Source: Pseudorhizobium xiangyangii (GTDB taxonomy: Bacteria; Pseudomonadota; Alphaproteobacteria; Rhizobiales; Rhizobiaceae). Taken from it: a stretch of 64,000 nucleotides of DNA. Location: positions 1 to 64,000 of the forward strand of contig NZ_JAJAWH010000001.1 in the NCBI RefSeq assembly GCF_020531965.1. The letters are read 5' to 3'. Both the position numbers and the translations under genes were made by a program. Shown here piece by piece: positions 39,636 to 48,130 of this stretch (its first letter is position 1; every line of letters starts with the position of its first letter). The notes beneath the pieces were generated by a model that saw nothing but the letters and a program-made list of their open reading frames with translations, was not told where the DNA came from and made no database searches.

Positions 39636-40550
39636 TCATGCAGCGGAACTGCGATCTCGCTCCACCTCGTCGGAGGTCATGAACCTGCAAACCGCTTCGA
39701 TAACCTCGGGCGCGCTGATGATTCGCCGGTGACCGTGACCGTTGGCCCAATGGATCCTGGCGCTCGGGGTGGAGGCATAACGGCGGGCATGGCCCGCATC
39801 GACTTCCTTGTCTTCCTCCGCATGAACCACGAGCAGCGGCGTCCCGATTCGTTGGGCGACCGCTACCGCGTCGAATTCCGCCAAGGTCGTGCCGGCAACA
39901 TTCTCCGCATGCCGGATCAAACCCTGCTTGACCACCGCACTCAGCCCGACCTGTTGCGAAAACCCATCGAACAGCCATTCGATTCGGGTCGGCGAGCCGA
40001 TGACCGCGAGGCGACTCGGCGAGATCCGCCCTGCCCCGGGCAGGACGCCACCCGCAGCCAGCATGAGACTGGCACCGCCGAACGAATGGCCGACGGCACC
40101 GTCGAACGGGCCAAACCGGCGCTCCGCCTCAACGATGGCCTCTACCGCCATACGCATGTTCAACCGCCTGCCGCTGGAGCGGCCATGGCCAGGAAAATCG
40201 AGAACGACCACTTCCGCCCCTTCGACGGCCAGCCCCTCTGCCAGCGCGGAAATATAGGAGGCGGACGATCCCCAACCGTGCACGACGAGGATACGCCGAC
40301 GCGGTTCCGTTTGGCTCCCGTTGAACCGATAGGCCATCACACTTGTTTTTCCCGTCCGAAAAGGCATGGTTTCGGCGGTGGCAAGACGTTTGTGCCCTTC
40401 CGCGTGAACCCGGCGAGCCTTGGCGCCGGCGGGGCGTCGCGAGGGGGTCAGGCAGAACAGCTCGAAGGCTAACCGGCCGGCCAGCTTCGGCGACAAAGCG
40501 CTGGTGGCGGCGAAAACCGAACGGATGACCTTGAACGCAAACGGTGGCAT
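39636..40550 (-). CDS. Alpha/beta hydrolase
   Basis: 304 residues. The strand RRILVVHGWGSS (oxyanion region), VVLDFPGHGRS, the nucleophile elbow GHSFGG, and the LLVVHAEEDKEVD acid plus GHGHRRI catalytic His are visible, so the Ser-Asp-His triad is complete. The substrate, probably an ester or lipid-like compound, is not evident. ATG 40550 has GAGG upstream. It is divergent from a MarR regulator, and the shared region holds paired operator-like repeats, so MarR control of this gene is likely. Confidence 0.85.
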   Translation of the reverse strand: MPPFAFKVIRSVFAATSALSPKLAGRLAFELFCLTPSRRPAGAKARRVHAEGHKRLATAETMPFRTGKTSVMAYRFNGSQTEPRRRILVVHGWGSSASYISALAEGLAVEGAEVVVLDFPGHGRSSGRRLNMRMAVEAIVEAERRFGPFDGAVGHSFGGASLMLAAGGVLPGAGRISPSRLAVIGSPTRIEWLFDGFSQQVGLSAVVKQGLIRHAENVAGTTLAEFDAVAVAQRIGTPLLVVHAEEDKEVDAGHARRYASTPSARIHWANGHGHRRIISAPEVIEAVCRFMTSDEVERDRSSAA

Positions 40551-40570
40551 TGTGAGACATCCTCTGATAA

Positions 40571-40586
40571 TGTTCAACAATGAACA
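40571..40586. promoter_or_regulatory. Putative MarR operator, site 1
   Basis: TGTTCA-ACAA-TGAACA, a perfect 6+6 palindrome with a 4-base spacer, located between the divergent hydrolase and MarR genes. It has the size expected of a MarR dimer site. Confidence 0.6.
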
Positions 40587-40590
40587 ATAA

Positions 40591-40606
40591 AGTACAAGAA
40601 TGAACA
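40591..40606. promoter_or_regulatory. Putative MarR operator, site 2
   Basis: AGTACA-AGAA-TGAACA, a copy of site 1 with one half degenerate, exactly 20 bases (two helical turns) downstream. It contains the MarR ATG (40600-40602), so a bound repressor here would block its own gene. Confidence 0.5.
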
Positions 40607-41076
40607 AAAATCAATCCCTGCCGTGGGATCATCCGCGCTTTAAAAGCTGGATCACCGTCGCCCGTGCGTGCCAGCTGATGCAAACGGTCCTGACCCGCGA
40701 GCTCGCACCGCTCGACATCAAGCCGCCGCATCTGGACATCCTCATCAACCTCTATCGCTTCGAGGCGATCTCGCAACAGGAACTGGCCCGCAAGCTGCTG
40801 GTCGGCAGATCCAATATCAGCATGACCCTGCCGCAGATGGAGAAACGGGGACTGATCGAGCGTCGCGGCGACAAGCGCGACAAGCGCGTGCTTCGTCTTT
40901 TTCTCACCGAAGAGGGCCGCCGCATCACGGTGGAAGCCATGAGCATTCAGACGGCGCTTATCGACCGTATCCTCTCGGCAACCCCGATCGAGCAATGTCT
41001 GGCGATCGCCGAGGACATGGAGCGTGTGGTCGGCGCCCTTCAGGCCGAAATCGTCGAGGACGCCGAGCCCGGCTGA
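40600..41076 (+). CDS. MarR-family transcriptional regulator
   Basis: 158 residues. The winged helix-turn-helix is visible: SQQELARKLLVGRSNISMTLPQM (recognition helix) and the wing KRGLIERRGDKRDKRVLRLFLTEEG. MarR proteins usually repress a divergent gene and themselves and are released by phenolic or lipid ligands. There is no strong ribosome site before ATG 40600, and the start codon lies inside operator site 2. The likely target is the adjacent alpha/beta hydrolase gene. Confidence 0.92.
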   Translation: MNKNQSLPWDHPRFKSWITVARACQLMQTVLTRELAPLDIKPPHLDILINLYRFEAISQQELARKLLVGRSNISMTLPQMEKRGLIERRGDKRDKRVLRLFLTEEGRRITVEAMSIQTALIDRILSATPIEQCLAIAEDMERVVGALQAEIVEDAEPG

Positions 41077-41146
41077 GCCGCAGGGCTGGGTTGAGAGCCC
41101 GAATCTCTTGCCGGAATGGCACGCCAGGCAGCAAGAGATACGTCCT

Positions 41147-41515
41147 TCACCTCTGCGGCGGATCGCGACTGAGCCCCTTTTCCGTCAGTTCGCGTTCGTA
41201 GTCGGCAAACAGCCGCTCGCCATCCTCGCCAAGCTCGCGCAGATATGTCCAGGTGAAGATGCCGCTGTTATGGCCATCCTCGAAGCCAATTCGCACGGCG
41301 TAGTTGCCGGTGGGAATGAGGCTGCCTATACCGACGTTGCGCTTGCCCGGCACCGTCACCTTCTGCCCCGGCCCGTGGCCCTGCACCTCGGCGGAGGGTG
41401 ACAACACCCGGAGCATCTCCGCCGCCAACGAATAGGCCTGACCGTCGTTGAAGGTGACATTGAGCACCCGTCTGTCCTTTGATACGCGCAATTCGGTGGG
41501 CCAGATATCGCTCAT
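41147..41515 (-). CDS. DUF971 protein
   Basis: 122 residues matching DUF971, the domain also found at the N-terminus of gamma-butyrobetaine hydroxylase and fused to some Mrp/ApbC iron-sulfur carriers. The pattern PTELRVSKDRRVLNVTFNDGQ, SLAAEMLRVLSPSAEVQGHG and the NYAVRIGFEDGHNSGIFTWTYL segment (typical H-x-x-G-I-x-x-W) is present. It could bind metal or an iron-sulfur partner, but the role is unproven. ATG 41515 follows GGAAGC. It is divergent from moaA, with moaA starting 126 bases away. Confidence 0.87.
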   Translation of the reverse strand: MSDIWPTELRVSKDRRVLNVTFNDGQAYSLAAEMLRVLSPSAEVQGHGPGQKVTVPGKRNVGIGSLIPTGNYAVRIGFEDGHNSGIFTWTYLRELGEDGERLFADYERELTEKGLSRDPPQR

Positions 41516-41640
41516 GTCGCTTCCGTTCGCTCCCTGAAAAATCGGCACAGGATTAGAAGCTTGATGCCTCTGTCGCAAGCCGCTTCCCCCTTGACGCGCC
41601 CGCCAATGCCGCCCACTTTGAGATCTCAGGAGGATAGTCC

Positions 41641-42690
41641 TTGAACTCTTTGGCAAAACCACCGAGCGACGCTCGCCCGCTTTCAAACGAGAAGGCACCG
41701 ATGATCGATCCATTCGGCCGCGCCGTGACCTATCTGCGCGTGTCGGTCACCGATCGCTGTGATTTCCGCTGCACCTATTGCATGGCGGAAAACATGACCT
41801 TTCTGCCAAAGAAGGACCTCCTGACGCTCGAAGAGCTGGATAGGCTCTGTTCCGCCTTCATTGCCAAGGGTGTGCGCAGGCTGCGGCTGACGGGCGGAGA
41901 GCCGCTGGTGCGCAAGAACATCATGCACCTGGTGCGCGCGCTCGGTCGCCATATCGAGACGGGCACCCTCGACGAACTCACCCTCACCACGAACGGGTCG
42001 CAGCTATCCCGCCACGCCGAGGAACTCTATGACTGCGGCGTTCGCCGCATCAACGTGTCTCTGGATACACTCGATCCCGACAAGTTCCGGACGATCACAC
42101 GCTGGGGCGACTTTTCCAAGGTCATGGAAGGCATCGATTCCGCCCAGAAAGCGGGATTGAAGATCAAGCTGAATGCGGTCGCGCTCAAGGGTTTCAACGA
42201 AGACGAAATCCCCGACATGCTACGCTTCGCCCATGGTCGCGGCATGGACCTCACGGTCATCGAGACGATGCCGATGGGCGAGATCGAAGAAGACCGCACC
42301 GACCGCTATCTGCCGTTGTCGAAGGTTAAGGCGGATCTGGAGCAGCATTTCACGCTGACCGACATTCCCTACAAGACGGGTGGCCCGGCCCGCTATGTCG
42401 AGGTCGAGGAGACGGGTGGTCGTCTCGGCTTCATCACGCCTCTGACGCACAATTTTTGCGAAAGCTGCAACCGTGTCAGGCTTACCTGCACCGGGACGCT
42501 CTACATGTGTCTTGGCCAGAACGATGCAGCCGACCTGCGAACGGCGCTGCGTGCATCCGATGACGATGCCCTTCTGTCGCAGGCAATCGACGAGGCGATC
42601 CTTCGCAAGCCGAAAGGTCACGACTTCATCATCGACCGCACGCACAACCGGCCGACCATCGCTCGCCACATGAATGTCACCGGAGGGTGA
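41641..42690 (+). CDS. moaA: GTP 3',8-cyclase MoaA
   Basis: 349 residues, a radical SAM enzyme for the first step of molybdenum cofactor synthesis. The N-terminal cluster motif CDFRCTYC, the TGGEPLV segment, the C-terminal cluster cysteines in [12 protein letters not shown] and a later Cys in LYMC, and the C-terminal Gly-Gly needed for activity are all present. The start is TTG 41641, supported by a strong AGGAGG seven bases upstream. mobA and mobB lie 15 kb away. Confidence 0.95.
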   Translation: MNSLAKPPSDARPLSNEKAPMIDPFGRAVTYLRVSVTDRCDFRCTYCMAENMTFLPKKDLLTLEELDRLCSAFIAKGVRRLRLTGGEPLVRKNIMHLVRALGRHIETGTLDELTLTTNGSQLSRHAEELYDCGVRRINVSLDTLDPDKFRTITRWGDFSKVMEGIDSAQKAGLKIKLNAVALKGFNEDEIPDMLRFAHGRGMDLTVIETMPMGEIEEDRTDRYLPLSKVKADLEQHFTLTDIPYKTGGPARYVEVEETGGRLGFITPLTHNFCESCNRVRLTCTGTLYMCLGQNDAADLRTALRASDDDALLSQAIDEAILRKPKGHDFIIDRTHNRPTIARHMNVTGG

Positions 42691-42736
42691 TGCCTCGGCG
42701 TTAGCCGTCCAGACGCCGCGATCTTTTCACGGACAT

Positions 42737-42763
42737 GAAAAAGGGCGCAGTTTCCCGCGCCCC
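42737..42763 (-). terminator. Intrinsic terminator after dksA
   Basis: Read leftward, GGGCGC-GGGAAACT-GCGCCC (42743-42762) is followed by TTTTTC. It lies between the convergent dksA and moaA stops, 26 bases beyond dksA. Confidence 0.75.
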
Positions 42764-42788
42764 GAATTTCTGGTGATCGGCTGGCGTT

Positions 42789-43208
42789 CTACTCGTCCCT
42801 GTAAACCTTCTCACGGCGCTCGTGGCGCTCCTGAGCTTCGATTGACAGGGTCGCGATGGGTCGGGCGTCCAGACGCTTCAACCCGATCGGCTCACCGGTC
42901 TCCTCGCAGAAGCCGTAAGTGCCTTCATCGATCCGTTGCAGAGCCGAATCGATCTTCGCGATGAGCTTGCGCTGTCTGTCGCGAGCCCGAAGTTCGATAG
43001 CCCGGTCCGTCTCGGAAGACGCCCGGTCGGCAAGGTCAGGATGATTGGCACTTTCTTCCGCGAGATGACCAAGCGTCTCGCGCGCTTCCCGAAGAATGTC
43101 GTTCTTCCAGGCAATCAGCTTGGCCCGGAAATACGCCTTCTGGTTTGCATTCATGAACTCGTCGTTTTCAGAGAGCACATAATTGCCAAGATCGATCTTC
43201 TCACTCAA
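42789..43208 (-). CDS. dksA: DksA-family RNA polymerase regulator without zinc cysteines
   Basis: 139 residues. The coiled-coil tip that reaches the RNA polymerase secondary channel is intact (DLADRA, Asp58/Asp61/Ala63, corresponding to D-x-x-D-x-A of E. coli DksA). The C-terminal zinc-finger region keeps its fold context (GFCEETGEPIGLKRLDARP) but only the first of the four zinc ligands: Cys101 remains, while positions 104, 122 and 125 are Thr, Ser and Ala. The start is TTG 43208 with GGGAGA upstream. It likely works with ppGpp in the stringent response. Confidence 0.9.
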   Translation of the reverse strand: MSEKIDLGNYVLSENDEFMNANQKAYFRAKLIAWKNDILREARETLGHLAEESANHPDLADRASSETDRAIELRARDRQRKLIAKIDSALQRIDEGTYGFCEETGEPIGLKRLDARPIATLSIEAQERHERREKVYRDE

Positions 43209-43242
43209 CGCGATTCTCCCGAAGAACATCTCAAGGCGCGCT

Positions 43243-43271
43243 CTATATCCCAATCAGCTAGGGCCATTCAA
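43243..43271 (-). promoter_or_regulatory. Probable sigma-70 promoter of dksA
   Basis: Read leftward, TTGAAT (43266-43271), a 17-base spacer and ATATAG (43243-43248), about 35 bases ahead of the TTG start codon. It matches the rhizobial vegetative consensus in spacing and most bases. Confidence 0.55.
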
Positions 43272-43315
43272 GCCCGTTAAGCATTGTCCAGTACTTTTTT
43301 AAAACTGTCACATTG

Positions 43316-43332
43316 TTAGGCTAACGGCCTAA
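43316..43332. repeat. Small inverted repeat between dksA and the SixA-like gene
   Basis: TTAGGC-TAACG-GCCTAA, a perfect 6-base palindrome with a 5-base centre, in an AT-rich part of the 270-base divergent region. It is a candidate operator; no protein can be assigned. Confidence 0.35.
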
Positions 43333-43478
43333 TATTTAAACAGTATATTCCTTCAGCGATATTGAATGCTTCCTTGGGTCTGCGACAGTAACGCATGAAG
43401 TCCGGAGCCGTGGCCGTGGTTGACGGAACTTTCGCCGAGGGCTACGCATCGCGAGAGCTTTCCTCAGGCGGCGGACAG

Positions 43479-43973
43479 ATGAACCTCACTTCCCCTTCCC
43501 GCATCTATCTGCTGCGCCATGCGAAGGCGGCGTGGGCCCAGCCCGGCGGGCGCGATTTCGACCGACCACTGGATGACGAGGGATACTCGGAAGCCGAAGT
43601 CGTGGCCGAAAAAGCGGCAGATCGCAACTATCGCCCGGATCGGGTCGTCAGCTCCACCGCAACGCGGTGCCGCCAGACGGCGGACGCGGTTCGCCGGGCA
43701 ATGGACGTGGATATGGACGTGAGCTTTGTCGACGAGCTCTACAATGCTCCGGTCGATACCTATCTCGAGCTTGTGTCGACCAACGGTGGCGCATCGCTGA
43801 TGTTCATCGGTCACAATCCGACAATCGAGGAAGTGCTCGAGAGGCTGGTCGGCCCCGACCAGGCCACGGCGGCCATTCCCAGCGGCTACCCGACCGCGGG
43901 ACTTGCTGTTCTCGATCAACCGCCCGCCACCGGCGGGCGATACTGGCGGCTCGTCGATTTCCTGACGGCCTAG
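43479..43973 (+). CDS. SixA-like histidine phosphatase
   Basis: About 164 residues from ATG 43479 (192 if ATG 43395 is used). A histidine phosphatase with the catalytic RHAKAAW motif, then a Arg-rich VSSTATRCRQTA segment and the second catalytic His in FIGHNPTIEEV. The SixA branch can remove phosphate from Hpt domains, but other small phosphatases share these motifs. The internal ATG 43479 has GGCGGA upstream and matches family N-termini. YcjX follows 77 bases later. Confidence 0.85.
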   Translation: MNLTSPSRIYLLRHAKAAWAQPGGRDFDRPLDDEGYSEAEVVAEKAADRNYRPDRVVSSTATRCRQTADAVRRAMDVDMDVSFVDELYNAPVDTYLELVSTNGGASLMFIGHNPTIEEVLERLVGPDQATAAIPSGYPTAGLAVLDQPPATGGRYWRLVDFLTA

Positions 43974-44050
43974 TGGCGGGCGATGCCAAAGGCTGCTTCT
44001 TTTCTCTTTGGTTTCAGACCCCTATATAGGCGGAAACGAAGGACCCTGCC

Positions 44051-45520
44051 TTGCCGCCCTCTCTGACCAGCTTCACCGACGACGCCCGCATCGCGCTCGA
44101 CAACCTCGCAGACAGGGCATCCGGTCTCGTTCATCCCACGGTAAGGCTCGGCGTTACCGGGCTGTCGCGGGCCGGCAAGACCGTGTTCATCTCCTCGCTT
44201 GTCCACAATCTGCTCAACGGCGGACGCCTGCCCCTGTTCGAGCCGGTCCGATCTGGCCGGGTTTCGCGGGTCAGGCTGGAGCCGCAGCCGGACGACGCCA
44301 TCCCCCGCTTCCAGTACGAGGACCACATCCAGGCACTCGTGCGCGAGCGGATATGGCCCGATTCGACACGTGCTATTTCGGAACTGCGCATCACATTGGA
44401 CTACCAGAGTGCCAGCGGCTGGGGACGGTTGTTTTCTCCGGGGCGCCTGTCGATCGACATCGTCGACTATCCCGGCGAATGGCTGCTGGATCTTCCCTTG
44501 CTGGGACAGGATTTCCGCACGTTCAGCGCCAATACCGTGGCCCTCGCCCGCACAGGCATCCGCGCCGAACTCTCCCGGGAATGGCTGTCGCTGGCAGCCA
44601 GCGTCGACATGAATGCCGCAGCCGATGAAATGACGGCTCGACGGCTGTCTGAGGCATTCTCAGGCTACCTGAAGGCCTGCAAGGCCGACGAGCGCTCGCT
44701 TTCCACCCTGCCTCCGGGCCGCTTCCTGATGCCGGGCGATCTCGAAGGTTCCCCCGCCCTCACCTTCGCACCCTTGCTGGAAATGACCGAAGAGCGCGCG
44801 CCGAAGGACTCGCTCAGGGCGATGATGGAGCGCCGCTTCGAGGCCTATAAGTCGGTTGTCGTAAAACCCTTCTTCCGCGAACATTTCGCCCGTCTCGACC
44901 GGCAGATCGTCCTGATCGATGCGCTGCAGGCGATCAACCGCGGACAGGAGGCCATTCTCGACCTCGAGCGCGCCCTGGGCGACGTGCTGGCGTGCTTCAG
45001 GCCGGGCGGCAACAGCCTTCTGTCCTCGCTCCTCGGCAGACGGATCGACAAGGTTCTTGTCGCCGCGACAAAGGCAGACCATCTTCATCACGAGAGCCAT
45101 GACCGGCTGGAGAGGATCACCACCCGCTTCGTCGATCGTGCGATCCAGCGTATAGGCATGGCCGGTGCCGGGATCGAAGTCATGGCGATCGCATCCGTCC
45201 GTGCTACCCGCGAGGCCACCGTGAACGAAGGCGGCCACACGCTGCCGGTCATCGTCGGCACCCCGATGGCCGGAGAGAGAATCGGGTCGGACCTGTTCGA
45301 TGGAAACAGAAAAACCGCTGTATTTCCGGGAGACTTGCCGGAGGATCCTGAAGTGTTGTTTAAGCATCTCGAAACGGGATCCGCCGATCTTCCCGACATC
45401 AACTTTGTTCGATTCCGTCCACCTGCACTGGAGGAAACCAGCGGCGGCATGAAGCTTTCCGTTCCCCACATCCGTCTGGATCGCGCCATGCAGTTCCTCC
45501 TGGGAGATCGCCTCGCATGA
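44051..45520 (+). CDS. ycjX: YcjX-family P-loop NTPase
   Basis: 489 residues. The P-loop is GLSRAGKTVF near residue 37, a DYPGEW Walker B-like segment near 137 and VLVAATKADH, a guanine-specificity-like motif, are present. YcjX is a conserved, poorly studied stress-linked GTPase. The start is TTG 44051 with AAGGA upstream. Its stop overlaps the start of the YcjF-like gene by four bases, matching the ycjX-ycjF order known in gammaproteobacteria. Confidence 0.92.
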   Translation: MPPSLTSFTDDARIALDNLADRASGLVHPTVRLGVTGLSRAGKTVFISSLVHNLLNGGRLPLFEPVRSGRVSRVRLEPQPDDAIPRFQYEDHIQALVRERIWPDSTRAISELRITLDYQSASGWGRLFSPGRLSIDIVDYPGEWLLDLPLLGQDFRTFSANTVALARTGIRAELSREWLSLAASVDMNAAADEMTARRLSEAFSGYLKACKADERSLSTLPPGRFLMPGDLEGSPALTFAPLLEMTEERAPKDSLRAMMERRFEAYKSVVVKPFFREHFARLDRQIVLIDALQAINRGQEAILDLERALGDVLACFRPGGNSLLSSLLGRRIDKVLVAATKADHLHHESHDRLERITTRFVDRAIQRIGMAGAGIEVMAIASVRATREATVNEGGHTLPVIVGTPMAGERIGSDLFDGNRKTAVFPGDLPEDPEVLFKHLETGSADLPDINFVRFRPPALEETSGGMKLSVPHIRLDRAMQFLLGDRLA

Positions 45521-46584
45521 CGTCATCGGACAACAATGGACGCCGGCCAGGCGCCTTTCCCGTGGAGGAGGAGCGGAAACGGGAGCCTACCCCCACCGTC
45601 CGTCGCGCGCCCCGCAGCTTTGAAGGCAACGTCGTCGTCACCTCGGACGAGAACGACCCCTTCCTGACACCGCCCGAACTCGCGGGCCGGGACGTACCTG
45701 TCGCCGAGCCCAGACGCCGTCGGCGCTTTTCTTTCGGCAACATGGCGCTTGCCGCATTCGGCACATTTCTCTCGCTGGCCTTCGGCCTTTGGGCGGATAG
45801 CGTCGTGCGTGATCTTTTCACCCGCGCCGACTGGCTGGGTTACGCTGCCCTGACGACGCTGGCGATGGGGCTGATCGCCATTTCGGTCGTAGTCGGGCGT
45901 GAGGTCTACGGGTTGATGCGCCTTGCGGCCGTCCAATCCCTGAAGAGCGAGGCGGAACAGGCCGCTGCGGCACCTATTCCGGCTGCTGCCCGCACTGTGG
46001 TCGCAACGCTTTCCCGCATCCTCTCTCACCGGGCGGAAACGGCCAAAGGCCGCGCTGTTCTCGATGCCACCAAGGATGAGATCATTGACGGACCGCACCT
46101 GATCGACCTTGCCGAACGGGAACTCCTCACCCCTCTGGACCGGCAGGCCCGCGTCCTCATTCTCAACGCGTCCAAGCGGGTGTCCATCGTCACGGCCGTT
46201 AGCCCCCGCGCCATTGTCGATCTTGCTTACGTCGTCTTCGAAGTGTCGCGGCTCGTCCGCGCGATGGCAGAACTCTATGGCGGCAGGCCCGGCACCCTCG
46301 GACTTGTCCGGCTGATGCGCGACGTGGTCGCCCATCTGGCGGTGACCGGCTCCATTGCCGTCGGGGACGGTCTTGCACAACAGGTGCTCGGCCATGGCGT
46401 CGCGGCCAAACTGTCCAAACGGTTGGGCGAAGGCGTGATCAACGGAATGCTCACCGCACGTATCGGCATCGCCGCTATGGACCTCTGCCGCCCGCTGCCC
46501 TTCCGGGCGCTGAAACGACCGGGAATCGGCGATTTCCTGGCCGATCTTGCACCTCTCGGCGGCAGCCGGCAGGACCAGAATTGA
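45517..46584 (+). CDS. YcjF/TIGR01620-family membrane protein (DUF697)
   Basis: 355 residues. A basic, Pro-rich cytoplasmic start (about 1-70) ends in RRRRRFSFG, followed by two membrane segments (MALAAFGTFLSLAFGLW near 76-92; ALTTLAMGLIAISVVVG near 105-125), and then a DUF697-like C-terminal half (PRAIVDLAYVVFEVSRLVRAMAELYGGRPG, and LRAR-like ends). It is the usual partner of YcjX and overlaps it by ATGA. Function unknown; an inner-membrane complex with YcjX is inferred. Confidence 0.88.
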   Translation: MTSSDNNGRRPGAFPVEEERKREPTPTVRRAPRSFEGNVVVTSDENDPFLTPPELAGRDVPVAEPRRRRRFSFGNMALAAFGTFLSLAFGLWADSVVRDLFTRADWLGYAALTTLAMGLIAISVVVGREVYGLMRLAAVQSLKSEAEQAAAAPIPAAARTVVATLSRILSHRAETAKGRAVLDATKDEIIDGPHLIDLAERELLTPLDRQARVLILNASKRVSIVTAVSPRAIVDLAYVVFEVSRLVRAMAELYGGRPGTLGLVRLMRDVVAHLAVTGSIAVGDGLAQQVLGHGVAAKLSKRLGEGVINGMLTARIGIAAMDLCRPLPFRALKRPGIGDFLADLAPLGGSRQDQN

Positions 46585-46688
46585 TCCGGATTACAGCCGG
46601 CGCCAACAGCGCGGATACCACTCGTTAACCATTCCGACGGTAGACTGGAGGCTAGAAAACGGCTCCGGGCCTGGCCAAGGAAAACCAC

Positions 46689-47237
46689 ATGTATCTGCGC
46701 ATCTTTTCCCTGATTGGCGGGCTTGCCGCCGCATTTGCAGCCACCTCGGCTCTCACGCCCGATGCGTCGGCAGCGCCACGCGACAAGGCGTTCTTCCAGT
46801 CCGTCGCGGGCGCATGGAAAGGACCGGGCGAGATCGTTGCCGGAAAATACAAGGGCACCAAGTTCAACTGCAACCTGATCGGTGAACCGGCGCTGAGCGG
46901 CGAAGTCGGCATCAAGCTCGACGGCACCTGCCGCGTCGGCGTCTTCAAGCAGCCGATGTCCGCCGTCATCACGCAGAAGGGCAAGGGCTATACGGGTCAG
47001 TTCCTCGACGGTGCTGAAGGCAAGGGCCTCGACATCGTCTCCGGCGCCGTCAACGGCGACAAGGTCGTCATGGGCATCAATCGCGCCCAGCTGAACGGCG
47101 CCATGGTTGCCAGCCTGCGTGGCGACAACATCATGAACATCACCATTTCGGTGAAGGTCGAGGATCAGATGGTGCCGGTAATCGGCCTGACGCTTGACCG
47201 GGACCTGGACGCGATCGCCGTCGGCTCGATCCGCTAA
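46689..47237 (+). CDS. Exported protein of unknown function
   Basis: 182 residues with a signal peptide (hydrophobic to about residue 20, cleavage near DASAA). The mature part is rich in beta-type segments (FFQSVAGAWKGPGEIVAGKYKG, CNLIGEPALSGEVGIKLDGTC) with two cysteines about 20 residues apart that could form a disulfide, suggesting a lipocalin-like or small beta-barrel fold. I recognise no family. ATG 46689 has AAGGA upstream. It is 104 bases after the YcjF-like gene and converges with folK. Confidence 0.75.
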   Translation: MYLRIFSLIGGLAAAFAATSALTPDASAAPRDKAFFQSVAGAWKGPGEIVAGKYKGTKFNCNLIGEPALSGEVGIKLDGTCRVGVFKQPMSAVITQKGKGYTGQFLDGAEGKGLDIVSGAVNGDKVVMGINRAQLNGAMVASLRGDNIMNITISVKVEDQMVPVIGLTLDRDLDAIAVGSIR

Positions 47238-47253
47238 GCGACCAAGGCGGGGG

Positions 47254-47796
47254 CTAGCTCTCCCGCCACCAATTCCCGTTCGCGCTTGCGACTTCGATCC
47301 CGCTCGTATCGACGCTCGGCAGCCACTCTCGCACAGTTTTGCCTTCGACAGGCAGGTTGTCGGCGATCTCTGCCAGCGGCAAGAGCACGAAGCCGCGCTG
47401 CGTCATGCGTGGATGCGGCAATTCCAGCCTTTCCCCTTCACTATGACGTCCCTCATAGGTGAGGATATCGATGTCGATGGTTCTCGGCCCCCAGCGCTCG
47501 ATTCGCTCCCGCTTCATGCCGCGCTCTATGGCGAGGCAGGCGTCCAGCAACGCTTCCGGCTCCAGGAATGTCCGGACCACGGCACAGCAATTGATGAAAT
47601 CAGCTTGATCCGTCTTCCCCCATGGGGGCGTCTTGTAGAGACGCGAAACCGCAATTACCTCGCAATCGTCCCGCTGGTCCAGCTGCCGAAGGGCCTCGGC
47701 CATGGCAGCGCGCGGGTCGCCGATATTGCCGCCGAGACCAAGCGATGCGGTCCGGCCAATCGCTTCAGCGACAGTGCTCAACGCGCACCTCGGCAT
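47254..47796 (-). CDS. folK: 7,8-dihydro-6-hydroxymethylpterin pyrophosphokinase
   Basis: 180 residues. FolK adds pyrophosphate to the pterin in folate synthesis. SLGLGGNIGDP near the N-terminus, the RWGPRTIDIDIL signature near residue 110 and the PHPRMTQRGFVLLPL segment are diagnostic. The start is ATG 47796, overlapping the end of folB by 32 bases; a TTG at 47781 (GAGG ahead) would also fit. It is the third gene of folP-folB-folK, ending against the exported protein's stop. Confidence 0.93.
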   Translation of the reverse strand: MPRCALSTVAEAIGRTASLGLGGNIGDPRAAMAEALRQLDQRDDCEVIAVSRLYKTPPWGKTDQADFINCCAVVRTFLEPEALLDACLAIERGMKRERIERWGPRTIDIDILTYEGRHSEGERLELPHPRMTQRGFVLLPLAEIADNLPVEGKTVREWLPSVDTSGIEVASANGNWWRES

Positions 47797-48130
47797 AATC
47801 GAGAATTCCCTGCACCGGCGCGCTCGGCTTGCGCACGGTGATCGCCGCCCGGACAATCTGCGGAAAGCGGTCGCAAAGCGCCTTTGCGATATCCAGAGCC
47901 AGCGCCTCGATAAGCTTTCGCTGCCGGCCGGTCACCACGTTTTCGATCAGAGCAAACGCTGCTCCATAATCGACGGTCTGCTCGACAAGGTCCGTCTCCA
48001 GCGCATCGCCGGCCTCCACGTCCAGCACCGCATCCACGAAGAAGCGCTGCCCGATCGCGTTCTCTTCGGCAAGGACACCGTGGCGCGCGAAGAACGCGCA
48101 GTTCTTCAGGGTAATGGTATAGGTCTTCAT
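47765..48130 (-). CDS. folB: Dihydroneopterin aldolase
   Basis: 121 residues. YTITLKNCAFFARHGVLAEENAIGQRFFVDAVL and the VDYGAAFALIENVV segment, then EALALDIAKALC, are typical of FolB, which cleaves dihydroneopterin to the hydroxymethylpterin and glycolaldehyde. The start ATG 48130 overlaps the folP stop (ATGA). The longer open frame to 48340 is not coding. Confidence 0.94.
   Translation of the reverse strand: MKTYTITLKNCAFFARHGVLAEENAIGQRFFVDAVLDVEAGDALETDLVEQTVDYGAAFALIENVVTGRQRKLIEALALDIAKALCDRFPQIVRAAITVRKPSAPVQGILDYAEVRVEHCR

Noticed and set aside
40572-40585. GTTC-N6-GAAC as a second SOS box
   Set aside because: Rhizobial LexA sites need seven bases between half-sites; here there are six, and the extended TGTTCA palindrome fits a MarR operator better.
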